64,000 bases of DNA from Rhizobium sp. SL42 (GTDB lineage Bacteria > Pseudomonadota > Alphaproteobacteria > Rhizobiales > Rhizobiaceae), in NCBI RefSeq assembly GCF_021729845.1, contig NZ_CP063397.1, forward strand, positions 3,796,001 to 3,860,000, read 5' to 3'. Every line of letters begins with the position of its first letter. Position 1 is the stretch's first letter. Both the position numbers and the translations under genes were made by a program. The notes beneath the pieces were generated by a model. That model saw only the letters and a list, made by a program, of their open reading frames with translations, ran no database searches and was not told the origin of the DNA. Positions 34,078 through 45,238 of this stretch are shown piece by piece.

Positions 34078-34857
34078 ATGACCCTTGCGAAGCCGAAATC
34101 CAGCACCCAAAGCTTGAAAAAGTCAAATCAACCGGCACGAAAATCGGCAGCGACAAGCCGTCGCACGGCCTATTCCCGCGCCGAACTGGAGGAGATCTTC
34201 CGCCGCTTCTCGGTCCAGCGGCCGGAACCCAAGGGTGAACTGGAACACGTCAATCCGTTCACACTCGTCGTCGCGGTCGCGCTGTCCGCCCAGGCAACCG
34301 ACGCCGGCGTCAACAAGGCGACGCGAGCCCTGTTCAAGGTGGCCGATACGCCGGAAAAGATGCTCGCCCTCGGCGAGGACAAGGTCCGTGACTACATCAA
34401 GACCATCGGGCTCTATCGCAACAAGGCGAAGAACGTGATTGCGCTCAGCCGGATGCTCGTCGACGATTTCGGCAGTGTCGTGCCGAAGACGCGGGAGGAA
34501 CTGGTGAAGCTGCCGGGCGTCGGGCGCAAGACGGCCAATGTCGTCCTGTCCATGGCCTTCGGCATCCCGACCATGGCGGTCGACACCCATATCCTGCGCA
34601 TCGCCAACCGCATCAGGCTCGCCCCGGCCAAGACGCCGGACGCGATCGAAGACATCCTGATGAAGATCGTGCCGGAGCACTACCTGTTCCATGCCCATCA
34701 CTGGCTGATCCTGCATGGACGCTACTGTTGCAAGGCGCGCAAGCCCGAATGCGAGCGCTGCGTGATCGCCGACATCTGCAAGTCGGCGGAAAAGACCTGC
34801 GATATCCCGGCGCCGCTGGTCGAACTGCCGCAGCAGGTGATCAGCAGCGTCGAATGA
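34078..34857 (+). CDS. nth: Endonuclease III
   Basis: Base-excision repair glycosylase/AP lyase for oxidised pyrimidines. It has 259 residues with a ~30-residue basic lead. The helix-hairpin-helix LPGVGRKTANVVL carries catalytic Lys151, with Asp169 in VDTHI. The 4Fe-4S cluster cysteines are Cys218, Cys225, Cys228 and Cys234 (C-x6-C-x2-C-x5-C). ATG 34078 lies just outside the divergent DUF2244 gene. Confidence 0.96.
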   Translation: MTLAKPKSSTQSLKKSNQPARKSAATSRRTAYSRAELEEIFRRFSVQRPEPKGELEHVNPFTLVVAVALSAQATDAGVNKATRALFKVADTPEKMLALGEDKVRDYIKTIGLYRNKAKNVIALSRMLVDDFGSVVPKTREELVKLPGVGRKTANVVLSMAFGIPTMAVDTHILRIANRIRLAPAKTPDAIEDILMKIVPEHYLFHAHHWLILHGRYCCKARKPECERCVIADICKSAEKTCDIPAPLVELPQQVISSVE

Positions 34858-34861
34858 CCGT

Positions 34862-35575
34862 TCAGGTCCTGAATTGTGGATCGCGGGCGCTCAGCAGCTT
34901 GTGCAGATGCACCATCAGGCCGGCCGCAAACAGCGGCGTCAACAGATTGAGGATCGGCACCGCGAGGAAGCCGGCGATCACCAGCCCGGCGAGAAAGATC
35001 GTGCCGCCATGTTTGGAGCGGAACTGCTTTGCTTCTGCAGGCGTGCGAAAGCGCATGGCGGCGAATTCGAAGAATTCCCGTCCGAGCAGATAGCCGTTGA
35101 CCAGGAAGAAGGCGACGAGATTGACGCCCGGAATGAACAGCAGCATCAGCGCCACGAGATTGCCGAGCACAACGACGCAGAAGAATTTCAGCGAGGTTGC
35201 AATGCTGGACAAAAGCGGCATGGCGAGACCGGCCGGATCGTCCGGATAATCGCGTTTTTCGATCACTTCCGCCACATCGTCGAGAAACAGGCCGGCAATG
35301 ATGGCCGTCACCGACGACATCAGCAACGCCACGCCGAGCGCGAGACCGATGCTGGCGAGGATGCCGAAGACGAAGCTCAGCCAGCCGGCCCAGGCCGGCA
35401 GATCGGGAATGAAACCGTCGATCAACGGCATGGCATAGGCGATGAAGGTCTCGCGAAGCGCCAGCCAAAGGGCGACCAGCACCAGCGCCGTCAGGCCCAG
35501 CACTTTCCAGAATACGGAACGGGTTTCGGCAGCAAACAGGTTACGGGCGGCAAGCGCTGCAGCATCGAGGATCAT
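34862..35575 (-). CDS. EI24/CysZ-like membrane protein
   Basis: A 237-residue protein with about five hydrophobic segments (VLGLTALVLVALWLAL; FGILASIGLALGVALLM; VVVLGNLVALMLLFIPGVNL; AGLVIAGFLAVPILNLL) and the family stretch FFLVNGYLLGREFFEFAAMR. The EI24 family includes CysZ, which aids sulfate uptake, but many members are uncharacterised. ATG 35575 has GGAG 7 bases ahead. It ends 4 bases from the nth stop, convergent. Confidence 0.75.
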   Translation of the reverse strand: MILDAAALAARNLFAAETRSVFWKVLGLTALVLVALWLALRETFIAYAMPLIDGFIPDLPAWAGWLSFVFGILASIGLALGVALLMSSVTAIIAGLFLDDVAEVIEKRDYPDDPAGLAMPLLSSIATSLKFFCVVVLGNLVALMLLFIPGVNLVAFFLVNGYLLGREFFEFAAMRFRTPAEAKQFRSKHGGTIFLAGLVIAGFLAVPILNLLTPLFAAGLMVHLHKLLSARDPQFRT

Positions 35576-35640
35576 CGCGGTCTCCTTCAGGATCGGTGCC
35601 TGATGTAGGAAAGGCAAGACACAACCGCAATGCGCACGGG

Positions 35641-36429
35641 TCAGCCGAGCCGGTAGAGCGAGGGGCGACGGTCGGTCAGATAGGGGTTCTGCGCCTTTGC
35701 CTCGCCATAGGCGCCAAGGTCGATCTTCGCCACCAGCAGCGTTTCCCCCGTGCCGGCACGCGCCAGTTCGTCGCCATCCGGCGCAAGGATCACCGAGCGC
35801 CCGGTATAGGACAGTTCGCCCTCGGTGCCGCAAAGATCGGCATAGACGAGGAAGAGGCCGTTTTCGAAGGCACGGGTCGGCACCACCATGTCGGCAACCC
35901 GTCGGCTGATGATACCGGCCGGCAGGGCGGTGGGCACAAGCACCAGTTCGGCACCGGCCAGAGCCAGTGTGCGCACATATTCCGGGAATTCGACATCATA
36001 GCAGATCAGCATGCCGGTCTTGATGCCGAAGAGATCAAACACATGCGGGCTATCGGCACCGGGCACGAAGGCGGCGCGCTCGCCATCGCCGTAGAGATGG
36101 CCCTTGCGATAGAATTCCAGCGATCCGTCGGGCCGCACGACGACGGCCGAGTTGAACACCTGGTCGCCGTCGCGCTCGGGAAAGCCGGCGCAGATGGCGA
36201 GGCCGCAATCGGCGGCAATCTCGCTGAGCGCCTCGACGATCGAGCCGTCACGCGTCTCGGCCACCTCGGCAAAGCGCGGTCCGAGCGCATAGCCGCTGGT
36301 GCCGAGCTCCGGCGTGACCAGAACATCCGCTCCCATTTCGGCCGCAGCCATTGCCGCCTGGGCGATCTTGCCGATATTGCCCGGTACATCGCCGGAAACC
36401 GGCTGCATCTGGTAGAGCGAGATCAACAT
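35641..36429 (-). CDS. Carbon-nitrogen hydrolase (nitrilase superfamily)
   Basis: A 262-residue nitrilase-superfamily enzyme with the catalytic triad Glu41 (TPELGTSGY), Lys109 (YRKGHLYG) and Cys143 (LICYDVEFPE). It hydrolyses or transfers a non-peptide C-N bond; relatives at this size include omega-amidases, carbamoyl-putrescine amidases and aliphatic amidases. The specificity cannot be set from sequence. It is followed closely by the EI24 gene and preceded by exoD on the same strand (22 bases), possibly one operon. Confidence 0.87.
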   Translation of the reverse strand: MLISLYQMQPVSGDVPGNIGKIAQAAMAAAEMGADVLVTPELGTSGYALGPRFAEVAETRDGSIVEALSEIAADCGLAICAGFPERDGDQVFNSAVVVRPDGSLEFYRKGHLYGDGERAAFVPGADSPHVFDLFGIKTGMLICYDVEFPEYVRTLALAGAELVLVPTALPAGIISRRVADMVVPTRAFENGLFLVYADLCGTEGELSYTGRSVILAPDGDELARAGTGETLLVAKIDLGAYGEAKAQNPYLTDRRPSLYRLG

Positions 36430-36451
36430 GGCGGCACCTATGTTTGGCAGG

Positions 36452-37126
36452 TTAGAAAAACGTCGCGGACACGAGCAGGATGAACCCCTTCACGATTGCA
36501 AACAAGACGCCCGCGACCACCACCAGCGATAGCACGAATGTCAACAGCCCGAACAGGATGCAAAGCCCATCGCGCTCCAGAATCCCGAACGAGAACAGGC
36601 ATATGGCAACTGCCGGGAGGATATTGCCGAGCGGTACCGGCAGCGCCAAAATGATCGCCAGGATCAGGCAGAGCAGTCCGGTCACATATTCCACAGGGGG
36701 ATAGACAAGGAAGGTCAGCCTGGGACGCAGCATGCGCTCGCCCCGCGCCAGCCAGGGTGAAATGCGCAGGACGATCGCTGCAAAATCCTCGCGCGCCATC
36801 GACCTGTTGGCGATGATCTTCGGCAGCCACGGCGACTGGCCCAGCATCAATTGCGCCGCCAGAAATACCAGCGGCGCACCAGTGATCGCAGACGTTCCTG
36901 GGGGCGTAGGCACGACATTCGGAAGCGCAAAGATCAGCAGCAACGCACCGAAGGCGCGGTCGCCCATCGCGGTGAAGAGATCGGCAACGGACACGCGCGA
37001 GCGTTCGACATCGAGCGCGATATCGGAAAGGATTTTGGAGAGACGCCGTCCACGCTTGCGGTTCTCGTTGCCCGGCAAGGGATTGCCTGCCGGATTTTCG
37101 GCAGTCCCACCATCCGCTTCAATCAT
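36452..37126 (-). CDS. ExoD-family membrane protein
   Basis: A 224-residue protein of the ExoD family, named for a Sinorhizobium meliloti gene affecting exopolysaccharide synthesis, alkali tolerance and nodule invasion. Several helices are visible (GALLLIFALPNVVPTPPGTS; GLLCLILAIILALPVPLGNI; ILFGLLTFVLSLVVVAGVLF). A ~30-residue hydrophilic lead precedes the domain. The mechanism is unknown in the family. Confidence 0.85.
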   Translation of the reverse strand: MIEADGGTAENPAGNPLPGNENRKRGRRLSKILSDIALDVERSRVSVADLFTAMGDRAFGALLLIFALPNVVPTPPGTSAITGAPLVFLAAQLMLGQSPWLPKIIANRSMAREDFAAIVLRISPWLARGERMLRPRLTFLVYPPVEYVTGLLCLILAIILALPVPLGNILPAVAICLFSFGILERDGLCILFGLLTFVLSLVVVAGVLFAIVKGFILLVSATFF

Positions 37127-37269
37127 GCGTCATTCCAGTCTGCTTGCGTCAAGGCTCCTATAGCGAACCTTTAACGCCAGACAATGACGGATATTGGATG
37201 AGACCCGTTCAATGTGAAATGAATGGGTGAAAATGCCGGCAACCGCGAACAAGCCTGGCTGTGCCTCTT

Positions 37270-39105
<1,836 letters not shown>

Positions 39106-39152
39106 GTCCCGTTCCCCTGTTTTTTTTGTCGTCGAGATGTGCTGCGGATGGA

Positions 39153-40316
39153 TCAGGCGGCAAGCGCCGTTTCGGCCAGCGTCACCCAGTAGCTGATGCC
39201 GTAGGGGATCGCCTCGTCGTTGAAGTCATAGGCCGAATTGTGCAGGTTCGCCGTATCGCCATTGCCGATGAACACGAAGGCGCCCGGACGGGCCTCCAGC
39301 ATGTAGGAAAAGTCTTCGGCGCCCATGGCCGGCGGAAATTCGTCGCTGACCGCCTGGTTGCCGACCACCTTGCGCAGCACGTCGAGCGCAAAATCGGTCT
39401 CGGCATGATGGTTGAAGGTGACGGGATAGCCACGATGATACTGCACCTCGGCCTTGGCGCCCATGGCCATGGCGATGCCGGTCGCGATTTCGCCCAGACG
39501 CTTTTCCGCCATATCGCGCAGTTCGGGTAAAAGGGTGCGCACCGTGCCGGACAACTTCACGCCGTCGGGAATGACGTTATAGGCATCACCGCCATGGATC
39601 TTGGTGACGGTGACGACCACGGAATTCAGCGGATCGGTTTCGCGGGCCGCGATCGACTGCAGCGCAACGACCACCTGGGCCGCCGCCAGCACCGGATCGA
39701 TGCTCTTGTGCGGCTGGGCGGCATGGCCGCTGCGACCATGGATCTCGATGTCGAACTGGTCGGCAGCCGCCATCACCGATCCCTTGCGGGTGGAAAACGT
39801 TCCCACCTTCATGCCCGGATGATTGTGCATGCCGTAGACTTGGCTGATGCCGAAAGTCTCCATCATGCCGTCGGCGACCATTTCACGGCCACCGCCGCCG
39901 CCCTCTTCTGCCGGCTGGAAGATCACGGCAATCGATCCGCGAAAATTGCGCGTCTCGGCAAGATACTTGGCGGCACCGAGCAACATGGCCGTGTGGCCGT
40001 CGTGACCGCAGGCATGCATCTTGCCCGGTGTCTTCGACGCCCATTCCTTGCCGCTCGCCTCGAGGATCGGCAGGGCATCCATGTCGGCCCTGAAACCGAT
40101 CGCCGGGCCGTCGCCGCGGCTGCCCTTGATCAGGCCGACGACACCGGTTCTGCCGATCCCGGTCTGGACGATATCGCAGCCGAATTCCTTCAGCTTGTCC
40201 GCAACGAAGGCAGCCGTTCCATGCACATCGAACAGCAGCTCGGGATTTTCGTGCAGGTGCCGGCGCCATTCGGCCACCTCCGGCTGGAGTTCGCTGGCGC
40301 GGTTCAGAACTGGCAT
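39153..40316 (-). CDS. M20-family amidohydrolase (N-acyl amino acid / hippurate hydrolase type)
   Basis: A 387-residue zinc or manganese amidohydrolase. Metal-site segments: FRADMDALPI, MHACGHDGHTA, FQPAEEGGGGG; the dimerisation domain carries GRSGHAAQPHKSIDP. The family removes acyl groups from amino acids or hydrolyses small amides. ATG 40316 has AGAGG upstream. It sits in front of the fused ATPase gene and divergent from the binding protein, suggesting that the imported compound is an acylated amino acid or peptide cleaved here (inference). Confidence 0.9.
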   Translation of the reverse strand: MPVLNRASELQPEVAEWRRHLHENPELLFDVHGTAAFVADKLKEFGCDIVQTGIGRTGVVGLIKGSRGDGPAIGFRADMDALPILEASGKEWASKTPGKMHACGHDGHTAMLLGAAKYLAETRNFRGSIAVIFQPAEEGGGGGREMVADGMMETFGISQVYGMHNHPGMKVGTFSTRKGSVMAAADQFDIEIHGRSGHAAQPHKSIDPVLAAAQVVVALQSIAARETDPLNSVVVTVTKIHGGDAYNVIPDGVKLSGTVRTLLPELRDMAEKRLGEIATGIAMAMGAKAEVQYHRGYPVTFNHHAETDFALDVLRKVVGNQAVSDEFPPAMGAEDFSYMLEARPGAFVFIGNGDTANLHNSAYDFNDEAIPYGISYWVTLAETALAA

Positions 40317-40394
40317 GAAAGACCTCTTTTTATCGTTGCTCCCGGCAGAATTGCACCCATACTGGCCTGCGAATTTATCGTTTTGCAAGCCGCA

Positions 40395-40417
40395 ATTTTC
40401 CACCTTGCATGGAAAAT
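40395..40417. promoter_or_regulatory. Palindrome in the divergent M20/binding-protein control region
   Basis: ATTTTCCA (40395-40402), 7 bases, TGGAAAAT (40410-40417): a perfect 8-bp inverted repeat. It lies in the 316-base gap (40317-40632) between the two divergent arms of one uptake locus, which holds no gene. TTGACA occurs at 40547-40552, toward the binding-protein side. No regulator gene is adjacent, so the binder is unknown. Confidence 0.5.
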
Positions 40418-40632
40418 AGGCTTGTGGTTACATGGCCTAAATTTTCATCAGCCGGACAGGGCGTTGCCATGTCAGCGGCGGTTTCCGCGACGCGCATTAC
40501 GTCACAAAATCTCAAATTTTTCTATATATGCCAATGAGATAGGCGGTTGACATTTTTCATTTGGGCTGGCCACATCTCGTCCCGGCGCCCAAAGGTGCCG
40601 AAGCTCCAACAATAATAAATGGGGAACAGCTT

Positions 40633-42339
40633 ATGAAGAAACTGCACCTTATCCTTGCGGCGTCGGCTGCCGCATTGACCATTTCCGGCGCCCCGGCCCT
40701 GGCCGATCGCGGCACCGATGGCGACCTCAAGATCATCTTCTGGCAGGCCGTCTCGACGATGAATCCCTACCTGTCCGGCGGCACCAAGGAAGTCTACGGG
40801 GCCTCGATGGTCATCGAGCCGCTCGCCCGCTACGACGAGACCGGTGCGCTGGTGCCGATGCTCGCGACCGAGATCCCGACCGTCGAGAATGGCGGCGTCG
40901 CGGCCGACCTGAAGAGCATCACCTGGAAGCTGAAGCCGGATCTGAAATGGTCTGACGGCACGCCGGTGACCGCCGATGACGCCATCTTCACCTGGAAATA
41001 TTGCACCGCGCCGGATGGCGGCTGCGCCCAGGGCGCCTATTTCGAGGGCGTGAGCAATGTCGAGGCCGTCGACGCCTCCACCATCAAGATCTCGTTCACC
41101 GACCCCAAGCCTTATCCCTATAGCGCGCTCGTCGGCGGCCAGTCGCCGCTGATCCAGGCAGCGCAGTTCAAGGATTGCCTCGGCGCCAAGGCCCCCGAAT
41201 GCACCGCGGCCAATTTCGGCCCGATCGGCACCGGCCCCTTCGTCGTCAAGGAATTCAAGCCGAATGACGTGGTGACCTTCACCGCCAATCCGAACTACCG
41301 CGATGCCGCCAAGCCCGCCTTTGCCTCGGTCACCCTCAAGGGCGGCGGCGATGCGGCATCGGCGGCACGCTCGGTGCTCGAGACCGGCGAATTCGACTAT
41401 GCCTGGAACATGCAGGTCGAGCCGGAAGTGCTGGCCACGATGATGCAGGCCGGCAAGGGCAAGATCGAGGTCGCCTTCGGCACCCAGGTCGAACGTATCG
41501 ACCTCAACCCCTTCGGCGTCGACCCCTCGCTCGGCGACAAGCGCTCGACCAAGGAGGCAGGCCCGCATCCGGCCCTGAAGGACCCGGCCGTGCGCAAGGC
41601 GCTGTCGCTCGCCATCGACCGCGACATCATCGATGAAGCCGGCTACGGCGACAACGGCAAGCCGACATGCAACATTCTGCCGGCGCCCGATATCTATGTC
41701 TCGACCGCCGTCGACTGGTGCCTGAAGCAGGATCTCGAAGCGGCCAACAAGCTGCTCGACGATGCCGGCTGGAAGATGGGCGGCGACGGCATCCGCGAAA
41801 AGGACGGTGTCAAGCTCTCCTTCCTCTACCAGACCTCGACCAATTCCGTCCGCCAGGCAACCCAGGCGCTGGTCAAGGACATGTGGAGCCAGATCGGCGT
41901 CACCGTCGAACTGCGCAACGTCTCGGCCAACGTCTTCTTCGGCGGCGACCCGGCCTCTCCGGACACGTTCCAGAAGTTCATGGCCGATGTGCAGATGTAC
42001 ACCAACAACTTCGACGGCACAGACCCGGAAAAATACATGGCCGGCTGGATGTGCGACAAGATCCCGAGCCCGGCCAGCGGCTGGCAGGGTGAGAACATCG
42101 TCCGCTACTGCAACCCGGAATACGACACCCTGGTCAAGGAACTCGGCAAGACCGGCAAGCTCGAGGACCGTGCCGTGATCGCCAAGAAGCTCAACGACAT
42201 GCTGAGCAATGACGTGGCGCAGATCCCGCTGATCCATCGCGGTCAGCCGTCCGCCGTTTCCGCGACGCTGGAAGGCGTCAAGATGAACGCCTGGGACAGC
42301 GAGTTGTGGAACGTCGCCGACTGGTCGCGCAAGAAATGA
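40633..42339 (+). CDS. Peptide-type ABC transporter, periplasmic binding protein
   Basis: A 568-residue cluster C (DppA/OppA-type) binding protein, signal peptide MKKLHLILAASAAALTISGA ending near PALA. The family segments LKPDLKWSDGTPVTADDAIF and FGPIGTGPFVVKEFKPNDVV are clear. Substrates of such proteins range from peptides to opines, glutathione and sugars. With the M20 hydrolase across the divergent promoter, an acylated amino acid or peptide is likely. GGGGAAC precedes ATG 40633. Confidence 0.92.
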   Translation: MKKLHLILAASAAALTISGAPALADRGTDGDLKIIFWQAVSTMNPYLSGGTKEVYGASMVIEPLARYDETGALVPMLATEIPTVENGGVAADLKSITWKLKPDLKWSDGTPVTADDAIFTWKYCTAPDGGCAQGAYFEGVSNVEAVDASTIKISFTDPKPYPYSALVGGQSPLIQAAQFKDCLGAKAPECTAANFGPIGTGPFVVKEFKPNDVVTFTANPNYRDAAKPAFASVTLKGGGDAASAARSVLETGEFDYAWNMQVEPEVLATMMQAGKGKIEVAFGTQVERIDLNPFGVDPSLGDKRSTKEAGPHPALKDPAVRKALSLAIDRDIIDEAGYGDNGKPTCNILPAPDIYVSTAVDWCLKQDLEAANKLLDDAGWKMGGDGIREKDGVKLSFLYQTSTNSVRQATQALVKDMWSQIGVTVELRNVSANVFFGGDPASPDTFQKFMADVQMYTNNFDGTDPEKYMAGWMCDKIPSPASGWQGENIVRYCNPEYDTLVKELGKTGKLEDRAVIAKKLNDMLSNDVAQIPLIHRGQPSAVSATLEGVKMNAWDSELWNVADWSRKK

Positions 42340-42411
42340 TGTCGCCTCGCCGGGCCGCGGACACGCCGGGCCCGGCGATCGCATTTCTCGTGACAGCCTG
42401 GAGACCATCCG

Positions 42412-43422
42412 ATGTTCACCTTTACGATTCGGCGATTGCTGTTTGCGATCCCGACATTGCTGGCGATCAGCTTCATCATCTTCGCACTGCTCGATCTCGC
42501 CCCCAGCGACCCGCTGAGCGACCTGCCGCTGACCATTCCGCCCGAGGTGCGCGAGCAGATCCGCGCCGCCATGGGCCTCGATCAGCCCTTCCTCATCCGC
42601 TATCTGAAATGGCTGCAGCAGTTCTTCATCAATGAACCGCTCAACATCTTCGAACAGCTGACCGGCCTGACAATCGGCACCGGCGAGCGCATGCGGGTCC
42701 TGTCCTGGGCGACGCGCAGCCCGGTGGTCGACCTGATCGTCCAGCGCCTGCCGCAGACGCTCTGGGTCGTCGGCCTGTCCTATCTCTTCGGCGTGCTGCT
42801 GGCGATCCCGATCGGCGTCATCTCCGCCTACCGCCAGTACTCGATCTTCGACCAGGTCGGCACCTTCATCTCGATGGTCGGATATTCCGTTCCGACCTTC
42901 TTCACCGGCGTGCTGCTGATCGTCGTCTTCTCCTCCTGGCTGCAATGGTTTCCGTCGATCTACGACACCAATCTCGTCGTCGACAGCTGGTCGAGCTTCG
43001 TCCTGCAGGTCAAGCAGATGTTCCTGCCCGTGCTGGTGCTGACGCTTTACAACACCTCGCAGATCAGCCGCTTCGTCCGCGCCTCGATGCTCGACAACCT
43101 GCATATGGATTATGTCCGAACGGCGCGCGCCAAGGGCGTGAAAGAAAAGGTCGTGCTTCTGGTGCATGTGCTGCGCAATAGCCTGATCCCGGTGGTCACC
43201 GTGATCGCGCTCGGTGTTCCCACCATCTTTTCCGGCGCAATCATCACCGAACAGGTGTTCCGGGTGAACGGCCTCGGCCAGCTGCTGATCACCGCGATCC
43301 AGGGCGCCGACATTCCCCTCGTCCAGACGCTGACCTTCATCTTCGCGGTGCTGATCGTTCTCTTCAACCTGATTGCCGACGTTCTCTACGGCATCCTTGA
43401 CCCGAGGATTCGCTATGACTGA
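42412..43422 (+). CDS. Peptide-type ABC transporter, permease (DppB type)
   Basis: A 336-residue permease with the short family N-terminus FTFTIRRLLFAIPTLLAISF, a ~60-residue periplasmic insert (LTIPPEVREQIRAAMGLDQP and following), and the coupling region DYVRTARAKGVKEKVVLLVH. It overlaps the next permease by 8 bases. Confidence 0.92.
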   Translation: MFTFTIRRLLFAIPTLLAISFIIFALLDLAPSDPLSDLPLTIPPEVREQIRAAMGLDQPFLIRYLKWLQQFFINEPLNIFEQLTGLTIGTGERMRVLSWATRSPVVDLIVQRLPQTLWVVGLSYLFGVLLAIPIGVISAYRQYSIFDQVGTFISMVGYSVPTFFTGVLLIVVFSSWLQWFPSIYDTNLVVDSWSSFVLQVKQMFLPVLVLTLYNTSQISRFVRASMLDNLHMDYVRTARAKGVKEKVVLLVHVLRNSLIPVVTVIALGVPTIFSGAIITEQVFRVNGLGQLLITAIQGADIPLVQTLTFIFAVLIVLFNLIADVLYGILDPRIRYD

Positions 43423-44335
43423 TGCGGCCATTGCCACGACCCTTGCCACACGGCCGAAGAGCGGCAATTTCTGGCTCCTGCTCTGGCGCCAGTTCCGCGC
43501 CCATCCGGGCGGCGTCGCCGGCCTGATCGTCTTTGCCTTCATCGTGATTGCGGTCTATGTCGGCCCGCTGATCCACACGATCGACCCGAACAAGATCGAC
43601 ATCAAGGCGAAGAACCAGGGCCCGTCGCTCGCCCATCCCTTCGGCACCGACAATCTCGGCCACGACATGCTGGCCCAGGTCATGGCCGGCGGGCAGATCT
43701 CGCTCGCCGTCGGCATGACTGCCATGTCGCTGGCGCTCCTGGTCGGAACGCTGGTCGGCGTGCTCTCGGGTTACTCGAAGAAGCTCGACGGCCCGCTGAT
43801 GCGTATCACCGACCTCTTCCTCGCCTTGCCGCTGCTGCCGCTGCTGCTGGTGATCATCATGCTGTTCCGCGACACGCTGCGCGCCGCCTTCGGCCCGGAA
43901 ACCGGCATCTTCATCCTGATCGTCTTCGTCATCGGCATCACCAGCTGGATGCACACCGCCCGCATCGTGCGCGGCGACGTGCTGGCGGTGAAAAGCCAGG
44001 AATACATCCTGGCGGCCAAGTCGAGCGGCATGCGCGAATACCGGGTGATCCTCAAGCACATCCTGCCCAACGTCATGTCCTCGATCATGGTCTCGGCGAC
44101 GCTCGGCATCGCCTCGGCGATCATCACCGAATCGGCCCTCTCCTTCCTCGGCCTCGGCTTTCCCTCCGATTTCCCGACCTGGGGCCGCCTGCTGTTCGAC
44201 GGCGCCAACTTCCTGCAGATCAACCCGTCGCGGGTTCTCTGGCCGGGCCTGGCGATCTCGCTGACGGTCTTGAGCGTGAATTATATCGGCGACGCGATCC
44301 GGGATGCGCTGGATCCTCGGGCGCTGAAGCATTGA
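43415..44335 (+). CDS. Peptide-type ABC transporter, permease (DppC type)
   Basis: A 306-residue permease starting inside the last codons of the upstream permease. Family segments: HPFGTDNLGHDMLAQVMAGG, the coupling motif QEYILAAKSSGMREYRVILK, and the C-terminal LGLGFPSDFPTWGRLLFDGA and DALDPRA. It completes the importer and ends the operon before a strong hairpin. Confidence 0.92.
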   Translation: MTDAAIATTLATRPKSGNFWLLLWRQFRAHPGGVAGLIVFAFIVIAVYVGPLIHTIDPNKIDIKAKNQGPSLAHPFGTDNLGHDMLAQVMAGGQISLAVGMTAMSLALLVGTLVGVLSGYSKKLDGPLMRITDLFLALPLLPLLLVIIMLFRDTLRAAFGPETGIFILIVFVIGITSWMHTARIVRGDVLAVKSQEYILAAKSSGMREYRVILKHILPNVMSSIMVSATLGIASAIITESALSFLGLGFPSDFPTWGRLLFDGANFLQINPSRVLWPGLAISLTVLSVNYIGDAIRDALDPRALKH

Positions 44336-44352
44336 GGGGGTGTTCGGTGCAC

Positions 44353-44388
44353 AACGTCAATGGGGCGCTTCGGTGCCCCTTTGACGTT
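44353..44388 (+). terminator. Strong hairpin after the peptide-uptake operon
   Basis: AACGTCAA-T-GGGGC (44353-44366), 8-base loop, GCCCC-T-TTGACGTT (44375-44388): 13 paired bases with a central T-T mismatch, 18 bases after the stop. Only short T runs follow, but it is the best terminator candidate here. Confidence 0.65.
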
Positions 44389-44633
44389 TGTCGATTTGGC
44401 AACGTCAAAATGGGTCGCAACCAATAGGAGACATTCGCGTCAAATCGGCCTGACTGGCCGCATTGGGGCCATGAAGAGACTGTCCGATGAGGAAGTGTCG
44501 GACGGCGAAACCGGACATCCAAGTAACTGGTGCCGCTGTCCGAGTTCGGCCCTAACCGGTCATCAATTCCTTGACGATCAAGCTGCCACGATCTGTAAAT
44601 GCGAGGATCAAACACATACGGGGAGCCTAAGAT
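44389..44633. other. Intergenic stretch, possibly a decayed dispersed repeat
   Basis: I see no supported gene. The stretch contains several GTCCG/CGGAC and GGACAT words (ACTGTCCGATGAGG, TGTCGGACGG, CCGGACATCC, GCTGTCCGAG) in the style of dispersed non-coding repeats found in Rhizobiales genomes. The match is by impression only. A second AACGTCAA copy (44401 on) echoes the preceding hairpin. Confidence 0.3.
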
Positions 44634-45023
44634 TTGCAACCTCTAACAATCCGCGTAGCGCGGCCAAGCGATAATTTGGATGCCCTTCGCCAATTTTACT
44701 GTGGGGGACTTGGGCTCGACTTATTGTACGAATTTGCAGGGCACGATGGCTTCGACGGCATAATGGTCGGCCAGCGTGGAGTTCCATATCATTTTGAGTT
44801 CACGAAAAAAGCAGGACATCCAGTCGGCCGTGCCCCAACTGAAGACAACTTGATCGTCTTTTATATCCCCGATCAAACGGAGTGGAACGCGTCCGTTGCC
44901 CGCATGGTATCGTCTGGGTTTCCGCCCGTTCCTGCGTTTAATCCCTACTGGGATCGAAATGGTAAAACCTTCGAAGACCCAGACGGCTACAGGGTCGTCC
45001 TACAACACGCGGCCTGGGATTAG
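44634..45023 (+). CDS. VOC/glyoxalase-fold protein
   Basis: A 129-residue vicinal-oxygen-chelate protein: IRVARPSDNLDALRQFYCGG at the start, YHFEFTKKAG in the middle and a C-terminal GKTFEDPDGYRVVLQH that carries the usual metal-ligand histidine/acid region. The size suits a single two-module VOC domain (YycE-like). The start is TTG with GGGGAG 7 bases upstream; no ATG is available. Codon use here is noticeably less GC-rich than in the flanking operons, suggesting transfer. The substrate is unknown. Confidence 0.75.
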   Translation: MQPLTIRVARPSDNLDALRQFYCGGLGLDLLYEFAGHDGFDGIMVGQRGVPYHFEFTKKAGHPVGRAPTEDNLIVFYIPDQTEWNASVARMVSSGFPPVPAFNPYWDRNGKTFEDPDGYRVVLQHAAWD

Positions 45024-45214
45024 TCTCAACGGCCGCTGTTGGCGCGAAGCAGAAGACGGTATTCGGTCCGATGCGGATATTGCTGACATCCGCGTACGTG
45101 ACCGATTCCGCTCAAGCAAAGCACCGCAGCCGCAACTCCTTTACTGCCGCTTGCGCTACGTAGCCTGTGCGGCCAGAAATTAGACTACACGTTCAGGATG
45201 TGCTACTTTAGATT

Positions 45215-45229
45215 CTGCAAAAAATGCAG
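45215..45229 (+). promoter_or_regulatory. Hairpin overlapping the ribosome-binding site of the 45239 gene
   Basis: CTGCA (45215-45219), AAAAA, TGCAG (45225-45229), whose last base begins the GGGGAGAG ribosome-binding site. The stem is short and may be fortuitous, but its position could modulate translation. Confidence 0.3.
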
Positions 45230-45238
45230 GGGAGAGTG

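Noticed and set aside
40522..43542. 1006-codon open frame on the minus strand
   Set aside because: It lies antisense to the clearly real binding-protein and permease genes. Its translation is rich in His/Arg/Asp/Gly with no domain, as expected for the complement of GC-rich codons.
44220..44639. 139-codon minus-strand frame over the dppC-type 3' end and the following gap
   Set aside because: Its C-terminal part is the complement of the permease gene, and the rest reads like the spurious proteins often predicted from dispersed rhizobial repeats; no ribosome-binding site.
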